Shown here: in pieces, positions 48,303 through 57,544 of the stretch
Layout: each line of letters starts with the position of its first letter
How positions within the stretch are numbered: position 1 is the stretch's first letter
Assembly (NCBI GenBank): GCA_016712375.1
Contig: JADJRE010000014.1
Coordinates: 1 to 64,000, forward strand
Reading direction: 5' to 3'
Source: Rhodospirillales bacterium
Lineage (GTDB): Bacteria; Pseudomonadota; Alphaproteobacteria; Rhodospirillales; Defluviicoccaceae
DNA: 64,000 bases
Translations under genes and position numbers: made by a program
Notes under the pieces: generated by a model
The model's input: the letters and a program-made list of their open reading frames with translations, nothing else
The model's database searches: none
What the model was told of the DNA's origin: nothing

Positions 48303-48653
48303 ATGAGAACCATCGCCCTTGTCTCTCTCGCCGTTCTCGCCGCGGTCGCCCCGGGCGGCGAACTCACCTCCTCCGCCATCGCCGCGCCCGCAGCCGGAGC
48401 CGAGCTCTCCTGCGTGATGCTACTGCCCGACGACGGAGGTACGCTGATCAACCGCTGCGAAAGCTGTCGCGAAGTGACGCTCGAGCGAATGCGCTTGGGC
48501 GAGAGCATTCCCAACATCCGGGCGATGATGCTGCCGGGCGACGCTTCCACCGTCATGCCGTTCCGCGGCCCCGGGCGCACTCGGATAATCGGCGAGCGCG
48601 CCTGCCCACCACCCCCCGGCCGGGCCATGCAGCAGGCGGTACTCAGCCGCTAG
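48303..48653 (+). CDS. Hypothetical secreted protein with a CxxC motif
   Basis: A 116-residue protein with a signal peptide (IALVSLAVLAAVAPGG, cleavage near SAIAAPA). The mature part contains SCVMLLPDDGGTLINRCESCREVTLERMR, with three Cys including a CxxC pair, and PNIRAMMLPGDASTVMPF. I do not recognise a family. ATG 48303 puts the signal peptide at the N-terminus. It ends 42 bases before the convergent methyltransferase gene. Confidence 0.6.
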   Translation: MRTIALVSLAVLAAVAPGGELTSSAIAAPAAGAELSCVMLLPDDGGTLINRCESCREVTLERMRLGESIPNIRAMMLPGDASTVMPFRGPGRTRIIGERACPPPPGRAMQQAVLSR

Positions 48654-48695
48654 TTGCTTCCGCTGCGAGTTGACGCCCACCATCCAAGGCCTCGC

Positions 48696-49415
48696 TCAAC
48701 GGAGTAATGGCGAAGCGGGCGCGTAGACGCGCGCCTTTGCCGATTTCCAGGCAAGTTCGCCTGCAAAGATCTGCTTGCTGGCCTCGCACAGTACCACGCC
48801 CGCGAAGCTGGTGAACCAGCGCTGGCCGATTTCCTCCATGGCAACAGCGGAGGACAACAGCATGCGGGAATGTACCGGCGGAACATAGAGCGCCGTCGCC
48901 GAGCGATAAGGTGTAAACATCGCGTCGCGCAGAGTTCGCGACAACTGCGCCGTGGTGTATGGATGGCCGTGGCCGAACGGCGTACGCTCCAACTGCGCCC
49001 ATAACCCCCGGCGGTTCGGCGCAATAACGATCAGCCGGCCGCCATCTGCCAGCACCCGCCAGATCTCGCGCATCATCGATCTTGTGTGTCCGGCGCATTC
49101 CAGCGCATGCACCAGCAGGATGCGGTCAACGCTTCGGTCAGCAAGGGGTAGCGTCGTCTCCTCGGCGAGCAACGCGAGGTTGGGCGAGTCGTTTGGCCAG
49201 TGCAGCACGCCCTGCGCCGCCGGCATCAGCGCCAACACGCGCTGCGCTTCAGCACGGAAGACACCGAGAAAGGGTGCTGCGTAGCCGAGGCCAACAATAT
49301 TCGAGCCGCGCACGTCCGGCCAAAAGGCGCGGATACGGCGACCGATCATCCGCCGGGCGACCCTCCCGAGGCCGGACGCGTAAAAATCGCGCAAATCTAC
49401 GGCGTCCATCCACAT
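48696..49415 (-). CDS. Class I SAM-dependent methyltransferase next to gloB
   Basis: A 239-residue methyltransferase. Signatures are SNIVGLGYAAPFLGVFRAEAQRVLALMPA (a variant SAM motif I), TTLPLADRSVDRILLVHALECAG, MREIWRVLADGGRLIVIAPNRRGLWA and ERTPFGHGHPYTTAQLSR. This family is often found divergent from gloB in alphaproteobacteria, as here (92 bases apart); its substrate is unknown. Two ATGs, 49415 and 49409, are equally possible. Confidence 0.85.
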   Translation of the reverse strand: MWMDAVDLRDFYASGLGRVARRMIGRRIRAFWPDVRGSNIVGLGYAAPFLGVFRAEAQRVLALMPAAQGVLHWPNDSPNLALLAEETTLPLADRSVDRILLVHALECAGHTRSMMREIWRVLADGGRLIVIAPNRRGLWAQLERTPFGHGHPYTTAQLSRTLRDAMFTPYRSATALYVPPVHSRMLLSSAVAMEEIGQRWFTSFAGVVLCEASKQIFAGELAWKSAKARVYAPASPLLR

Positions 49416-49507
49416 TGCTCGGCAATCTAGCGCAGCGCAGCGCCGCGATGATAGTCTCGCATCTGTAGACGGCGCGGCGGGCGCGCCGGCAGCGACCCGG
49501 GATCGCC

Positions 49508-50278
49508 ATGGCCGGTTTACGCATCGAGCAGATCCAGGTGCTCCGGGATAACTATGTCTACCTGTTACGCGACGAAGATACGGCGGCCTGCGCCGCGGTC
49601 GATCCGTCGGTGGCGGCGCCAGTGCTGATTGCGCTTGACCGGCTAGGCTGGACCCTGACGCATATCTTCAACACCCACCATCACCACGACCATACCGGCG
49701 GCAATCTCGAGCTAAAGCAGGCTTGCGGTTGCACCGTCGTTGGCCACGCCCGCGATGCCCAGCGCATTCCCGGCATTGATCTGGCGGTCAAAGACGGCGA
49801 CGACGTAGCACTGGGTTCGGCGCGAGCGCGCGTGTTCGACGTTTCCGGCCATACGATGGGTCATATCGCTTACTGGTTCGAAAACGAGAGCGCCCTGTTC
49901 TGCGGAGATACGCTGTTCTCGCTTGGTTGTGGCAGGCTATTCGAAGGCACCCCGGCGAGGATGTGGGCGAGTCTCGTGAGATTGCGGGAACTGCCGGGCA
50001 ACACCCGCGTCTATTGTGGGCACGAGTACACCGAGAGCAATGCCCGGTTCGCACTTAGCTTGGATGCGAACAATCTGGCGCTGCGCCGGCGCGCCGACGA
50101 GGTGCGAAGGTTGCGGGCGCAGGGGTTGCCAACGATTCCATCGCTGCTCGCCGAGGAGTGCGTTGCAAATCCGTTCTTGCGTGCCGACGATGCTCAACTA
50201 CAAGCTGCCATCGGACACGCCGGCAGCGAACCCGTCGAGACCTTCGCCGAGATACGCCGGCGAAAGGACGCCTTCTAA
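49508..50278 (+). CDS. gloB: Hydroxyacylglutathione hydrolase (glyoxalase II)
   Basis: GloB hydrolyses S-lactoylglutathione to lactate and glutathione, completing methylglyoxal detoxification. The 256-residue protein shows the metallo-beta-lactamase motif NTHHHHDHTGGN, VSGHTMGHIAYW, LFCGDTLFSLGCGRLFEGTP and the C-terminal YCGHEYTESNARFAL that binds glutathione. The last part (NPFLRADD, VETFAEIRRRKDAF) is also typical. A glutathione S-transferase gene follows 49 bp downstream, perhaps in the same transcript. Confidence 0.95.
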   Translation: MAGLRIEQIQVLRDNYVYLLRDEDTAACAAVDPSVAAPVLIALDRLGWTLTHIFNTHHHHDHTGGNLELKQACGCTVVGHARDAQRIPGIDLAVKDGDDVALGSARARVFDVSGHTMGHIAYWFENESALFCGDTLFSLGCGRLFEGTPARMWASLVRLRELPGNTRVYCGHEYTESNARFALSLDANNLALRRRADEVRRLRAQGLPTIPSLLAEECVANPFLRADDAQLQAAIGHAGSEPVETFAEIRRRKDAF

Positions 50279-50327
50279 AACGCAGTCGCCTTGCCGGCCT
50301 GTTCCCCACAAGCGACGGAGATCCTGA

Positions 50328-50939
50328 ATGAAGCTCCGCTACTCGCCAACCTCGCCCTATGTCCGCAAGGTTACCGTTACCGCGCATGAGTGCGGCTTGC
50401 ACGGTCGTATAGAACGGGTGCCGACCGACATCCGGGAGCCGCAAGCCGATTTTCTCAGTGACAATCCGCTCGGCAAGGTGCCGGCGCTGATAACGGACGA
50501 CGGCCTGCAACTGTTTGACTCGCGCGTCATCTGCGAATACCTGGACAGCCTGCACGATGGACACAAGTTGTTTCCGGTCACCGTTCCCGCACGCTGGCGG
50601 ACGCTCCGGCTGATGGCGTTGGCGGACGGCATTCTCGACGCCGCGGTGCTGCGTCGGTGGGAGACGATGCGGCCCGAGCGAGAGCGGTCGCCGTCCTGGA
50701 TCGCCCGGCAGAAGGGCAAGGAAACCCGCGGCCTCGACATGCTGGAACGGGAGGTACCGCGATTCCATCCGCAGGTCACCATCGGCCAGATTAGCGTTGG
50801 CTGTTGCCTAGGATGGCTCGACTTCCGCTGGGGCACCGCCGACGACTGGCGTATCGGCCGCTCCCTGCTCGCCGACTGGTACAGCATGTTCATGATCCGG
50901 CCTTCGATGACCGCGACGGTTCCGCATGAGGAGGCGTAA
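50328..50939 (+). CDS. Glutathione S-transferase family protein
   Basis: A 203-residue GST with an N-terminal thioredoxin fold (MKLRYSPTSPYVRKVTVTAHECGL, NPLGKVPALITDDGLQLFDSRVICEYLD) and an all-alpha C-terminal domain (TLRLMALADGILDAAVLRRWE, ISVGCCLGWLDFRW). The glutathione-binding VPALI and DS motifs are kept. The substrate is not predictable. It probably shares a transcript with gloB. Confidence 0.92.
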   Translation: MKLRYSPTSPYVRKVTVTAHECGLHGRIERVPTDIREPQADFLSDNPLGKVPALITDDGLQLFDSRVICEYLDSLHDGHKLFPVTVPARWRTLRLMALADGILDAAVLRRWETMRPERERSPSWIARQKGKETRGLDMLEREVPRFHPQVTIGQISVGCCLGWLDFRWGTADDWRIGRSLLADWYSMFMIRPSMTATVPHEEA

Positions 50940-51470
50940 TCAGCAGGCGCGTTTGTGGCGGCGCGGTTTTCGGCGGGACGTCAGAGGCAGCGGCGACTTC
51001 AGGTCATCGGGGCGGCCAGCGGCTGTAAGGCTTGCTCCGTCACGCAGCGCCGCCAGTGTGCGTGCCCAGGCCTTAGCAAACTGTAGCCGCGTCTCGACCA
51101 CCATGGCGACATTAAAGCCGCAGTTCAGATCCTCGACCGCGGCGGCATAAGCGGCAGCGTACAGTTCGGCGCGCGGCTGCGTTGAGATAACAAACAGCCG
51201 GTTTGCCGCCCGAACGTCCCTTGTGAGCGCGGCTAAATCGAATATGAGCGGGCCGCCGCGATCAGGGTCGCCCAGGTCATCGGCGATCAGAACGAAACGC
51301 CGTGACGCCCGTCGTGCCGCCGGAGGACTGGCACCGGCACATAGCATCTCCACTTCGAAGCCGCCGCGTCGGGCTGCGAGGAATAGTTGCCTTACGTGCT
51401 CTGGCATGTCGTCGAGGATGTCATCCGGTAGGTCTCGGAAACGCACCCAGCTCTTCGTCAGATCAGACAT
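50940..51470 (-). CDS. Hypothetical protein
   Basis: A 176-residue protein that I do not recognise. It contains RRFVLIADDLGDPDRGGPLIFDLAALTRDV, RLFVISTQPRAELYAAAYAAAV and FNVAMVVETRLQFAKAWARTLAAL, which suggest an alternating alpha/beta fold, and a basic C-terminus (SRRKPRRHKRAC). Its stop abuts the stop of the convergent GST gene. The 190 bases upstream are A/T-rich (TAATTATCTTATAA around 51543) and probably hold its promoter. Confidence 0.55.
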   Translation of the reverse strand: MSDLTKSWVRFRDLPDDILDDMPEHVRQLFLAARRGGFEVEMLCAGASPPAARRASRRFVLIADDLGDPDRGGPLIFDLAALTRDVRAANRLFVISTQPRAELYAAAYAAAVEDLNCGFNVAMVVETRLQFAKAWARTLAALRDGASLTAAGRPDDLKSPLPLTSRRKPRRHKRAC

Positions 51471-51661
51471 CGCAGCATCCTTGCATGCGATTTGTTCCTG
51501 TTATGTATCCACAGACTATCATCCTCTGGTGGCGGTGCATAGGATAATTATCTTATAAGAGGCGCTGACCGCTGGGAGCCGCGTGTAGCGCCGCATGCAA
51601 GACTCGCGTCGCTCGTGGCAGTTTCGCGGGTAGGCTTCACTCCACGGGCCTTCCGGTTGCC

Positions 51662-52849
51662 TCAGCGTGCGGGCTTGCCGCCATTGCCGGCGGGAGCGCA
51701 GCTTCTGGCGAAGCGCTGAGCAATAGCCGTCAGCTCGGGTGCCAAAAATGTGTGTGGCAAGGTGCCGGCAGCCTTGGCGAGGATGTCGTCGAAGCACGCC
51801 TGTGCCGGCTCGCCTTCGTCCCCGCCGATCTCGCGACTGAGCAGCCGGTCAACAGTGGCCGACACCGTGGTCTCGTTCTTCGTCGCAAATGTCAGCCGCC
51901 GCCGAACGGTTCCGGTGCAGCAGGCGGCGCACAACGCGAGGCTGTCCATGGTGGCGTCAGCGAGTTCCTCGTTCGCCTCTGACAACAGGTCAAGCGGAGT
52001 CACCGCATAGTCGATTTCCGCTGATGCGGAATCGATCAGCCGCGCTTCCTCAATGCCGCCGTTGCATCGGTCGCCGCCGCCGGCTATCAGATCCCCCGAC
52101 AGCAGCACATCGGAACGATCCGCCGCCGGCGTCCGACTCAACAAGTAGAGCTCAGAGAATTGGCCGCTGCCCCCAGCGTTATACCAAACGATCGCAACAT
52201 CGCGGCCGTCCGGCAGGGTGCCGACGACGCGATAGGACAGCCAGGTACCATAACCGTCGGAAGCGCCCTTCGCAGATAGCGCCCCTTGAGCCTCCTGGCT
52301 GAACGGGATGTGTCGATTTCCCCGCGCGCAAGCGGCAAGCGGAATGCGGACGCGCTGGTCGTTCGTCGTATCGGCCGGCGACTCGACATCTTGCTCGATG
52401 ATGCTCCATAGGCAAGCAGGGTGGATGAAGCCCGGCTGTGCCGCGACGACCGGCGCAGCCGGCGGCGCCGAATGCGGCGCACCCAACGCGGAAAGCCGAC
52501 TACGGTACATCTCGTCGAGGCAAGGCGCAGCACGCCAGCGCACTTCATCGGCCATATCGCTGCCCTTGGCCGGTACACCACAGTGCGAAAGCCGTTCCGC
52601 CAGCCACGCGCGCTGCTCTTCCAGCGCCGACTCGCGCTGCTTCGGAGGCAGGTGTTGCCGATAGGCGAGGAAGGCTGCGCCTAGCGCTCCGTCGAGCTCG
52701 ATGAGCTGTGGGTCGGACCAAATCAGTGTCTCGATGGGTTGCTGTGACTGCAGGCAGTCGAAGCTCGCCTGCTGCGCCGGAACCGGTGTCGGCATGGCGG
52801 TAAGCACCACCGCTGCCGCCGTCAGCGCCCACAACCAGGATCGATCCAT
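51662..52849 (-). CDS. Secreted LprI-like (DUF1311) protein
   Basis: A 395-residue protein with a signal peptide (LWALTAAAVVLTAMPTPVPAQQ). The N-terminal region, FDCLQSQQPIETLIWSDPQLIELDGALGAAFLAYRQHLPPKQRESALEEQRAWLAER, is the LprI/DUF1311 Cys-containing helical domain found in lysozyme-inhibitor-like proteins. The C-terminal 250 residues, with Cys at ACLWS, DRCNGG and LCAACC, are not recognised. ATG 52849 is chosen because the signal peptide follows it. Confidence 0.7.
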   Translation of the reverse strand: MDRSWLWALTAAAVVLTAMPTPVPAQQASFDCLQSQQPIETLIWSDPQLIELDGALGAAFLAYRQHLPPKQRESALEEQRAWLAERLSHCGVPAKGSDMADEVRWRAAPCLDEMYRSRLSALGAPHSAPPAAPVVAAQPGFIHPACLWSIIEQDVESPADTTNDQRVRIPLAACARGNRHIPFSQEAQGALSAKGASDGYGTWLSYRVVGTLPDGRDVAIVWYNAGGSGQFSELYLLSRTPAADRSDVLLSGDLIAGGGDRCNGGIEEARLIDSASAEIDYAVTPLDLLSEANEELADATMDSLALCAACCTGTVRRRLTFATKNETTVSATVDRLLSREIGGDEGEPAQACFDDILAKAAGTLPHTFLAPELTAIAQRFARSCAPAGNGGKPAR

Positions 52850-53314
52850 GCGCCATCTCCCAGCGGCGAGATCAGCCCACCCCTGTTTCACTTTCTGCAC
52901 TACCGTCTCGCCGGCGTCGCAGCAAGCGCCTTAAGCCGGGAAGTTGGCCGGTGGCGGTTCGCCGGGGGCGTCGCGGCGCACTTCGCGGTTTCGATTATCG
53001 GCGCGCATCCGATTGGAAGTTCTGCTAACGAGCGATTCGCAACTGCAAGAAATCTTTAACGGGAACAGTGTTCAATGCCGCTGTAGTCTCTGGACCGATG
53101 AGTTGAGCAGAGAAGATGTACTGGAAGAATGAGGAAGGATATTGGCAATGGCCAGTCAGACGATATTATCATTGAAGTTGGTACGGCCGGGCGGCCGGCC
53201 GATTGTCATGCGCGGCGGCCGCCGACGCTGATCGATCTAGACCACCGATTGGTGCATCGTTATCTCCACGCAATCTACTTGATCAAAGACGCCAATGGAT
53301 CACCGACAGTTGTG
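52850..53314. other. Gene-poor gap between the LprI-like gene and aminopeptidase P
   Basis: About 465 bases without a supported gene. It includes the upstream region of the LprI-like gene and a small frame on the plus strand (ATG 53129, 80 codons) that has no recognisable motif and runs into the aminopeptidase gene. No terminator or repeat is evident. Confidence 0.5.
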
Positions 53315-55231
53315 TTAACCGGTCTGCCGGATTGGTCGCGTCGCCGCCAGCAGCCAAGCGCGGGTGGCTGAATCGACAAGCGGCGCAAGCTCGCTTGCGA
53401 CCCGCGCGTGGTACGAATCAAGCCATGCCGCTTCGTCATCATCGAGCATTTGATGCACAACAAGGCGCCGATCGATCGGCGCCAAGGTCAGTGTCTCGAA
53501 GCCCATCATCGCATGTTCACCACTCGATGAAGTAATCGGCGATGTGACCGCTACAAGATTCTCGATTCGAATGCCATAGGCGTCGGCCTTGTAATAACCC
53601 GGCTCGTTCGAGACCACCATCCCCGGCTGGAGCGGCTCCCGGCTCGGTAACTTGGAGATCCGTTGCGGTCCTTCGTGAACGCCGAGATAAAAGCCAACGC
53701 CGTGACCCGTGCCGTGGTCGTAGTCCAAGCCCGCCCTCCAGAGGGCGATGCGCGCCAGTGCATCCAGCTGGGAACCAGTGGTACCGCGGGGAAAGCGAGC
53801 AGTGGCAAGGGCGATGTGCCCCTTCAAGACTAACGTGAACCGCTCTCGCATCTCTTCTGTCGGCCTTCCAATGCAAACCGTTCTGGTAACATCGGTGGTG
53901 CCGTCGAGATACTGCGCTCCGGAATCGACGAGGTATAAGCTGTCCGGCTCTAGGACGGCGTCGGTCGCGCGGGAAACCCGGTAGTGCACGATCGCCCCAT
54001 GCGCACCAGCTGCCGAAATCGTTGGGAAGCTTGGCCCGCGATAATGCTCGCCCGCAGCCCGGAAACTCGCCAGCCGCTCTGCTGCTGCTGACTCGCTCAG
54101 TTGTCCCGACGCGGCGGCGGTATCCAACCAGCATAGGAAGCGGCTGAGAGCGGCGCCGTCGCGCACATGCGCTGCGCGAATGCCGGCGAGTTCCGTCGGC
54201 GTCTTCGTTGCCTTCGGAAGGGCACAAGGATCGGCAGCCGCGGCGACCACCGCACCCGCGGCGCGTAACCGACGTGCAACCCACTCCGGCGCCGCATCCG
54301 GATCGACCCGTACCGACTTGCCCGCGCTGCCCAACATATCTAGAGCGGCGGCCAGACTGGCTGGCGATGACGCCATGACCGCGCTGCCAAGATGCGCGTG
54401 AGCCACTTCATCGAGCTTCCGCGGGTCCACGAAAAGATGCACCCGCGCATCTCGATGCAAAAGTGCAAAACTCAACGGCAGCGGACTAAAGGGAATGTCA
54501 TTGCCGCGCACATTGAGCAACCAGGCAATGCTGTCCGGCTGCGCCAAGAACGCCGCGTCTTGCTTGTCGGATCGAAGAATTTCAGCGATGCGTGACCGTT
54601 TCTCGGCCGAGGACGCGCCAGCAAAGGCGATGTCGTGCGGCACGATCGGCGTGACTGGTGGCAGCGGCTGATCGTGCCAAACGGCATCTATCGGATTACT
54701 ATCGATGGCGACGGCCCGAGCCCCCGCTTTGCCACAGGCTAGGCGTAGCGCCGCTGCCTGGTTTGGCGTGTGCAGCCATGGATCGTAACCAAGCCGCCCT
54801 TTGGCTGCAGCGTCGCAGACAGCCATTCGCCCATCGGCTGGTGCGTCGCATGACGAATTTCGAACAACCCGCAGTGTACCTCCGTCGCTGCTTGTGTCGT
54901 ATAGCGGCCGTCAACGAAGAGCACGGCGCGATCACGCAACACGACCGCGGTGCCGGCCGAACCCGTGAAGCCCGAAAGCCAGGCCAGTCGTTCCGACCGG
55001 GCAGCAACATATTCGCCCTGGTGTTCGTCGCCCCCGTGGGATAACGAACCCAGCCAACCGTCGCCGCCGCAATTCGGAGCGTAGCGCCGCCAGCCGCACA
55101 GCAGTTTCGGAAGAGGTGGCTGCACCGGCCGCGTTCAACGCCGGCCGCGACAGCCGTGCCCGCTCTTCGACCATCAGCGTCGTCAGGGCCTTCCGCAGCG
55201 CATCTGTTGGTTCCTCTGCAAAGAGCGACAT
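53315..55231 (-). CDS. pepP: Xaa-Pro aminopeptidase (M24B, aminopeptidase P), two frameshifts
   Basis: A cytosolic metallopeptidase that removes N-terminal residues before proline. Segment 1 reads RLAALRSELRRRRLAGFVIP. Segment 2 reads DEHQGEYVAARSERLAWLSGFTGSAGTAVVL and VDGRYTTQAATEV. Segment 3, from about 54830, holds the pita-bread domain: VDSGAQYLDGTTDVTRTV (two metal Asp), GTGHGVGFYLGVHEGPQ (His), SNEPGYYKADAYGIRIENL (Glu, Glu). Breaks lie near 55040 and 54830 and compensate, so the total is 639 codons, as in PepP1-type enzymes. The start is ATG 55231. Confidence 0.92.
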
Positions 55232-55394
55232 CCACGAATCCGGATGAGGCTCGGAGGGTTCGCGGCAACACCGCGAATTAACTCAAGCACTTCCTCCGTA
55301 TGCAGTCGAGCGCCGCTGACCGTCAGCAAGGAACGCGAGACCGTTTTGATCGAGCCGCTGTTGGTTCATGCGCTGGTTGTTGTCGAAGCGGCGT

Positions 55395-55790
55395 TCATTT
55401 CGGGGCGCTGGAGGCCGGCGCCGCCCCGGGCGCCCCTGCCTCCGCGTCGGTAGATTCAGACGCTGGCACCTGCTTGTAGCCACGACCGCGCATGCAGCTC
55501 GCGAACAGCTGGCTTTGCCGCTGCTGCGCCGAGCCGCGATCCATTTTCCCGGTCCCTTGGCTGCTTGGATTGTTATTCATCGTGCGCGCCGACTGTTGGT
55601 CCAGTGTATAGTCGCGATCCGCTTGTACCCGCGCCTGTTGCTGACACTGGGCCCGGTCGGAGTCCCACTGCTCGCGCGGAACGTCGGCATTTTCCCAGAC
55701 CGTCGGGGACGCGCACGCCGTCGCAAGTGACGACAGCAGTATAGCTTGCAGCCACGACTTCCTTGCCGATTCCAATCCTCTGCGACGCAT
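55395..55790 (-). CDS. Hypothetical lipoprotein
   Basis: A 131-residue protein with a lipoprotein signal ending LLSSLATAC at Cys26. The mature part, ASPTVWENADVPREQWDSDRAQCQQQARVQADRD and SQLFASCMRGRGYKQVP, shows a pattern also seen in the lipoprotein at 59736: acidic N-terminus, an xxCxxxA helix and a final CMxxxGYxxVP. The C-terminal tail is Ala/Pro-rich. Function is unknown. Confidence 0.7.
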   Translation of the reverse strand: MRRRGLESARKSWLQAILLSSLATACASPTVWENADVPREQWDSDRAQCQQQARVQADRDYTLDQQSARTMNNNPSSQGTGKMDRGSAQQRQSQLFASCMRGRGYKQVPASESTDAEAGAPGAAPASSAPK

Positions 55791-55888
55791 CCCGCTATCC
55801 TAACCGATTGATTGGCGCCTGCTGACCCTACCTTCTTGCGCCGGGCGCGGCAACGCCGGACGGCGGTGAGCCGGTAACGGTCGCCCGT

Positions 55889-56905
55889 TCAGGTCGCCAC
55901 AAATTTGGCAACGACCGGAGCGTGGAAGGACTCAGGGCTGCCGCGAACGGCATGCGCGGTGACCAATTCATCGCCGAGTGCTTCGTTGTGGATCTCGACG
56001 CTGCGATACCATCCCAGCAGCGACCGCGAAACAAGCAGATGGTCGAGCATCTGCGGCCGGCCGTGATGGAGAACAGAAAATCGCCGGGATTGCGCAACAG
56101 AGCGCTCTACCGGAACCAGAGTACGCGCTGCCAGATGCGGGTTGCCGGCATCTTCCTCGTCACCACGTATCGTACGCACCGGCGTCTGGTGGATGTCGGC
56201 GTTGAAGTCGCCGCAAACGCAGACGAGCGCATCTGGATCGTCATCGAAGATGGCATCGACCAGCAGTCGCGCCTCTAATGCCTGGCCGGCGCGCTTCATC
56301 GACGCCAGAAAGAAACCCTCTGCCCATCCCCGCATGCTGCGCCACGTCTGCGAGTCCGCCTTCTGTCCCTCGACGAAGGCGGCGCGCGAAGCACGAAGAT
56401 GGACCGCCACGATGTGCAGTGGCCTGTCGCCGCCGATGTCGAGGATGATGTGCAAAATAGGCCGATCCCATTCGATGGCTTGGCTTTGCTTCATACGGGG
56501 TGCATCGGCGGTTGGGTCGGCGGCTGCCTCCTCTCTTGCCTCGAGTGGTTGATAGGATGGTGGTGCCACCAGATCGTGCAAAATCTGCCGCTGGCCGATG
56601 ATCGGATAGCGGCTGAGAACGACTAGATTGTGTTTATCGCGGACCTCGCCGCTGCTGCGGCTGAGCGTGCTTGCTCGGCCGAAATCCTGGTAGGGCGTGC
56701 CTTCGAGCAGTGCGTCGAGCGCATAAAGTCGGCGGTGGCCGCCTTCCGGCCGTTGACCGTCGATCTCTTGCAGGCAAAGCACATCGGCTCGTAGTCGTAG
56801 CAGTTGCGGTCGCAGCACCCTGATGCGCTCCTGCAGGTCCGCACCCGAGGCAACGGGCTTTCCGAGATTTTCGAGGTTAAAGGTCGCAATCCGGAAGCCG
56901 GCCAT
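55889..56905 (-). CDS. Endonuclease/exonuclease/phosphatase (EEP) family protein
   Basis: A 338-residue cytosolic EEP-fold hydrolase. Active-site motifs are IATFNLENLGKP, DVLCLQEIDGQRPEGG (metal Glu), HIVAVHLRASRAAF, VCVCGDFNADIHQTPVRTI (Asp and Asn), MLDHLLVSRSLLG (Asp, His) and the final VRGSPESFHAPVVAKF (His). Substrates of the fold include DNA, inositol phosphates and other phosphodiesters; this one cannot be assigned. It starts 30 bp after the end of tlpA and probably shares its transcript. Confidence 0.88.
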   Translation of the reverse strand: MAGFRIATFNLENLGKPVASGADLQERIRVLRPQLLRLRADVLCLQEIDGQRPEGGHRRLYALDALLEGTPYQDFGRASTLSRSSGEVRDKHNLVVLSRYPIIGQRQILHDLVAPPSYQPLEAREEAAADPTADAPRMKQSQAIEWDRPILHIILDIGGDRPLHIVAVHLRASRAAFVEGQKADSQTWRSMRGWAEGFFLASMKRAGQALEARLLVDAIFDDDPDALVCVCGDFNADIHQTPVRTIRGDEEDAGNPHLAARTLVPVERSVAQSRRFSVLHHGRPQMLDHLLVSRSLLGWYRSVEIHNEALGDELVTAHAVRGSPESFHAPVVAKFVAT

Positions 56906-56935
56906 CGTCGGCGTGCCTCTCCTCCGCGCCTTCTC

Positions 56936-57517
56936 TCAGCTGCGCCCAGCGAGGCAAGTGCTGAGGAATGTTACCACCTCGGGCGCGTCCCACTTTGCGA
57001 CGCCGGTAACGCGTCCGACCTCGGTGCCATCGGCAGCATAGAGGAGCGTCGTAGGCAGCCCGCCGATGCCGGTGGCACGGGCCACTCGCGCGGTCTTGTC
57101 GACAGCAACCGGGAGGTTGCGCACGCCGTTGACCTCGTAGAAGCGGCGCACAACGGCAGCGCCTTCGCGATCGGCGGACAACGCGACAACGCGGATGCCA
57201 GTCTGCTTTGTTTGTGCCGCGAGCCGGTCAAGCGCCGGCATCTCCTCCACGCAAGGGGCGCACCAGGTTGCCCAGACGTTGACGAGGAGAGGCTCGCCAC
57301 GGAGCCCGTCGAGCGGCCGGTCGGTGCCGTCGGCATCGACAAACGGAACGGCAGGCAATAGGCTTCCAGGTTTAGCCGGCTGATACTTTCCAAGCGCCGC
57401 AGGCGGCGCACTGCAGGCGGTAAGCAAGTCGGCAGCAGCGCTTGCGCGCGTAGCACCCATCGGCAGAATAGCCAGCAGAAGCTCGAACCACAGGACACCC
57501 CAGCGCATGCCCACCAT
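56936..57517 (-). CDS. tlpA: TlpA-family periplasmic thiol-disulfide oxidoreductase
   Basis: A 193-residue thioredoxin-fold protein with a signal peptide or anchor (GVLWFELLLAILPMGATRASAAA). The redox motif is LVNVWATWCAPCVEEMPALDRLA (WCAPC), followed by RVVALSADREGAAVVRRFYE, the cis-Pro loop GIGGLPTTLLYAADGTEVGRVTG and WDAPEVVTFL. TlpA proteins reduce CuA or heme-binding Cys pairs outside the membrane, which fits the oxidase-assembly genes elsewhere here. ATG 57517 has GGAGG nine bases upstream. It is divergent from argH with 27 bp between, a common proteobacterial arrangement. Confidence 0.9.
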   Translation of the reverse strand: MVGMRWGVLWFELLLAILPMGATRASAAADLLTACSAPPAALGKYQPAKPGSLLPAVPFVDADGTDRPLDGLRGEPLLVNVWATWCAPCVEEMPALDRLAAQTKQTGIRVVALSADREGAAVVRRFYEVNGVRNLPVAVDKTARVARATGIGGLPTTLLYAADGTEVGRVTGVAKWDAPEVVTFLSTCLAGRS

Positions 57518-57544
57518 CAAATCTACCTCCACCCGGAGTGTCCG

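Noticed and set aside
53129..53371. Small plus-strand frame of 80 codons
   Set aside because: No recognisable motif, no clear ribosome site, and its end overlaps the conserved aminopeptidase gene on the other strand.
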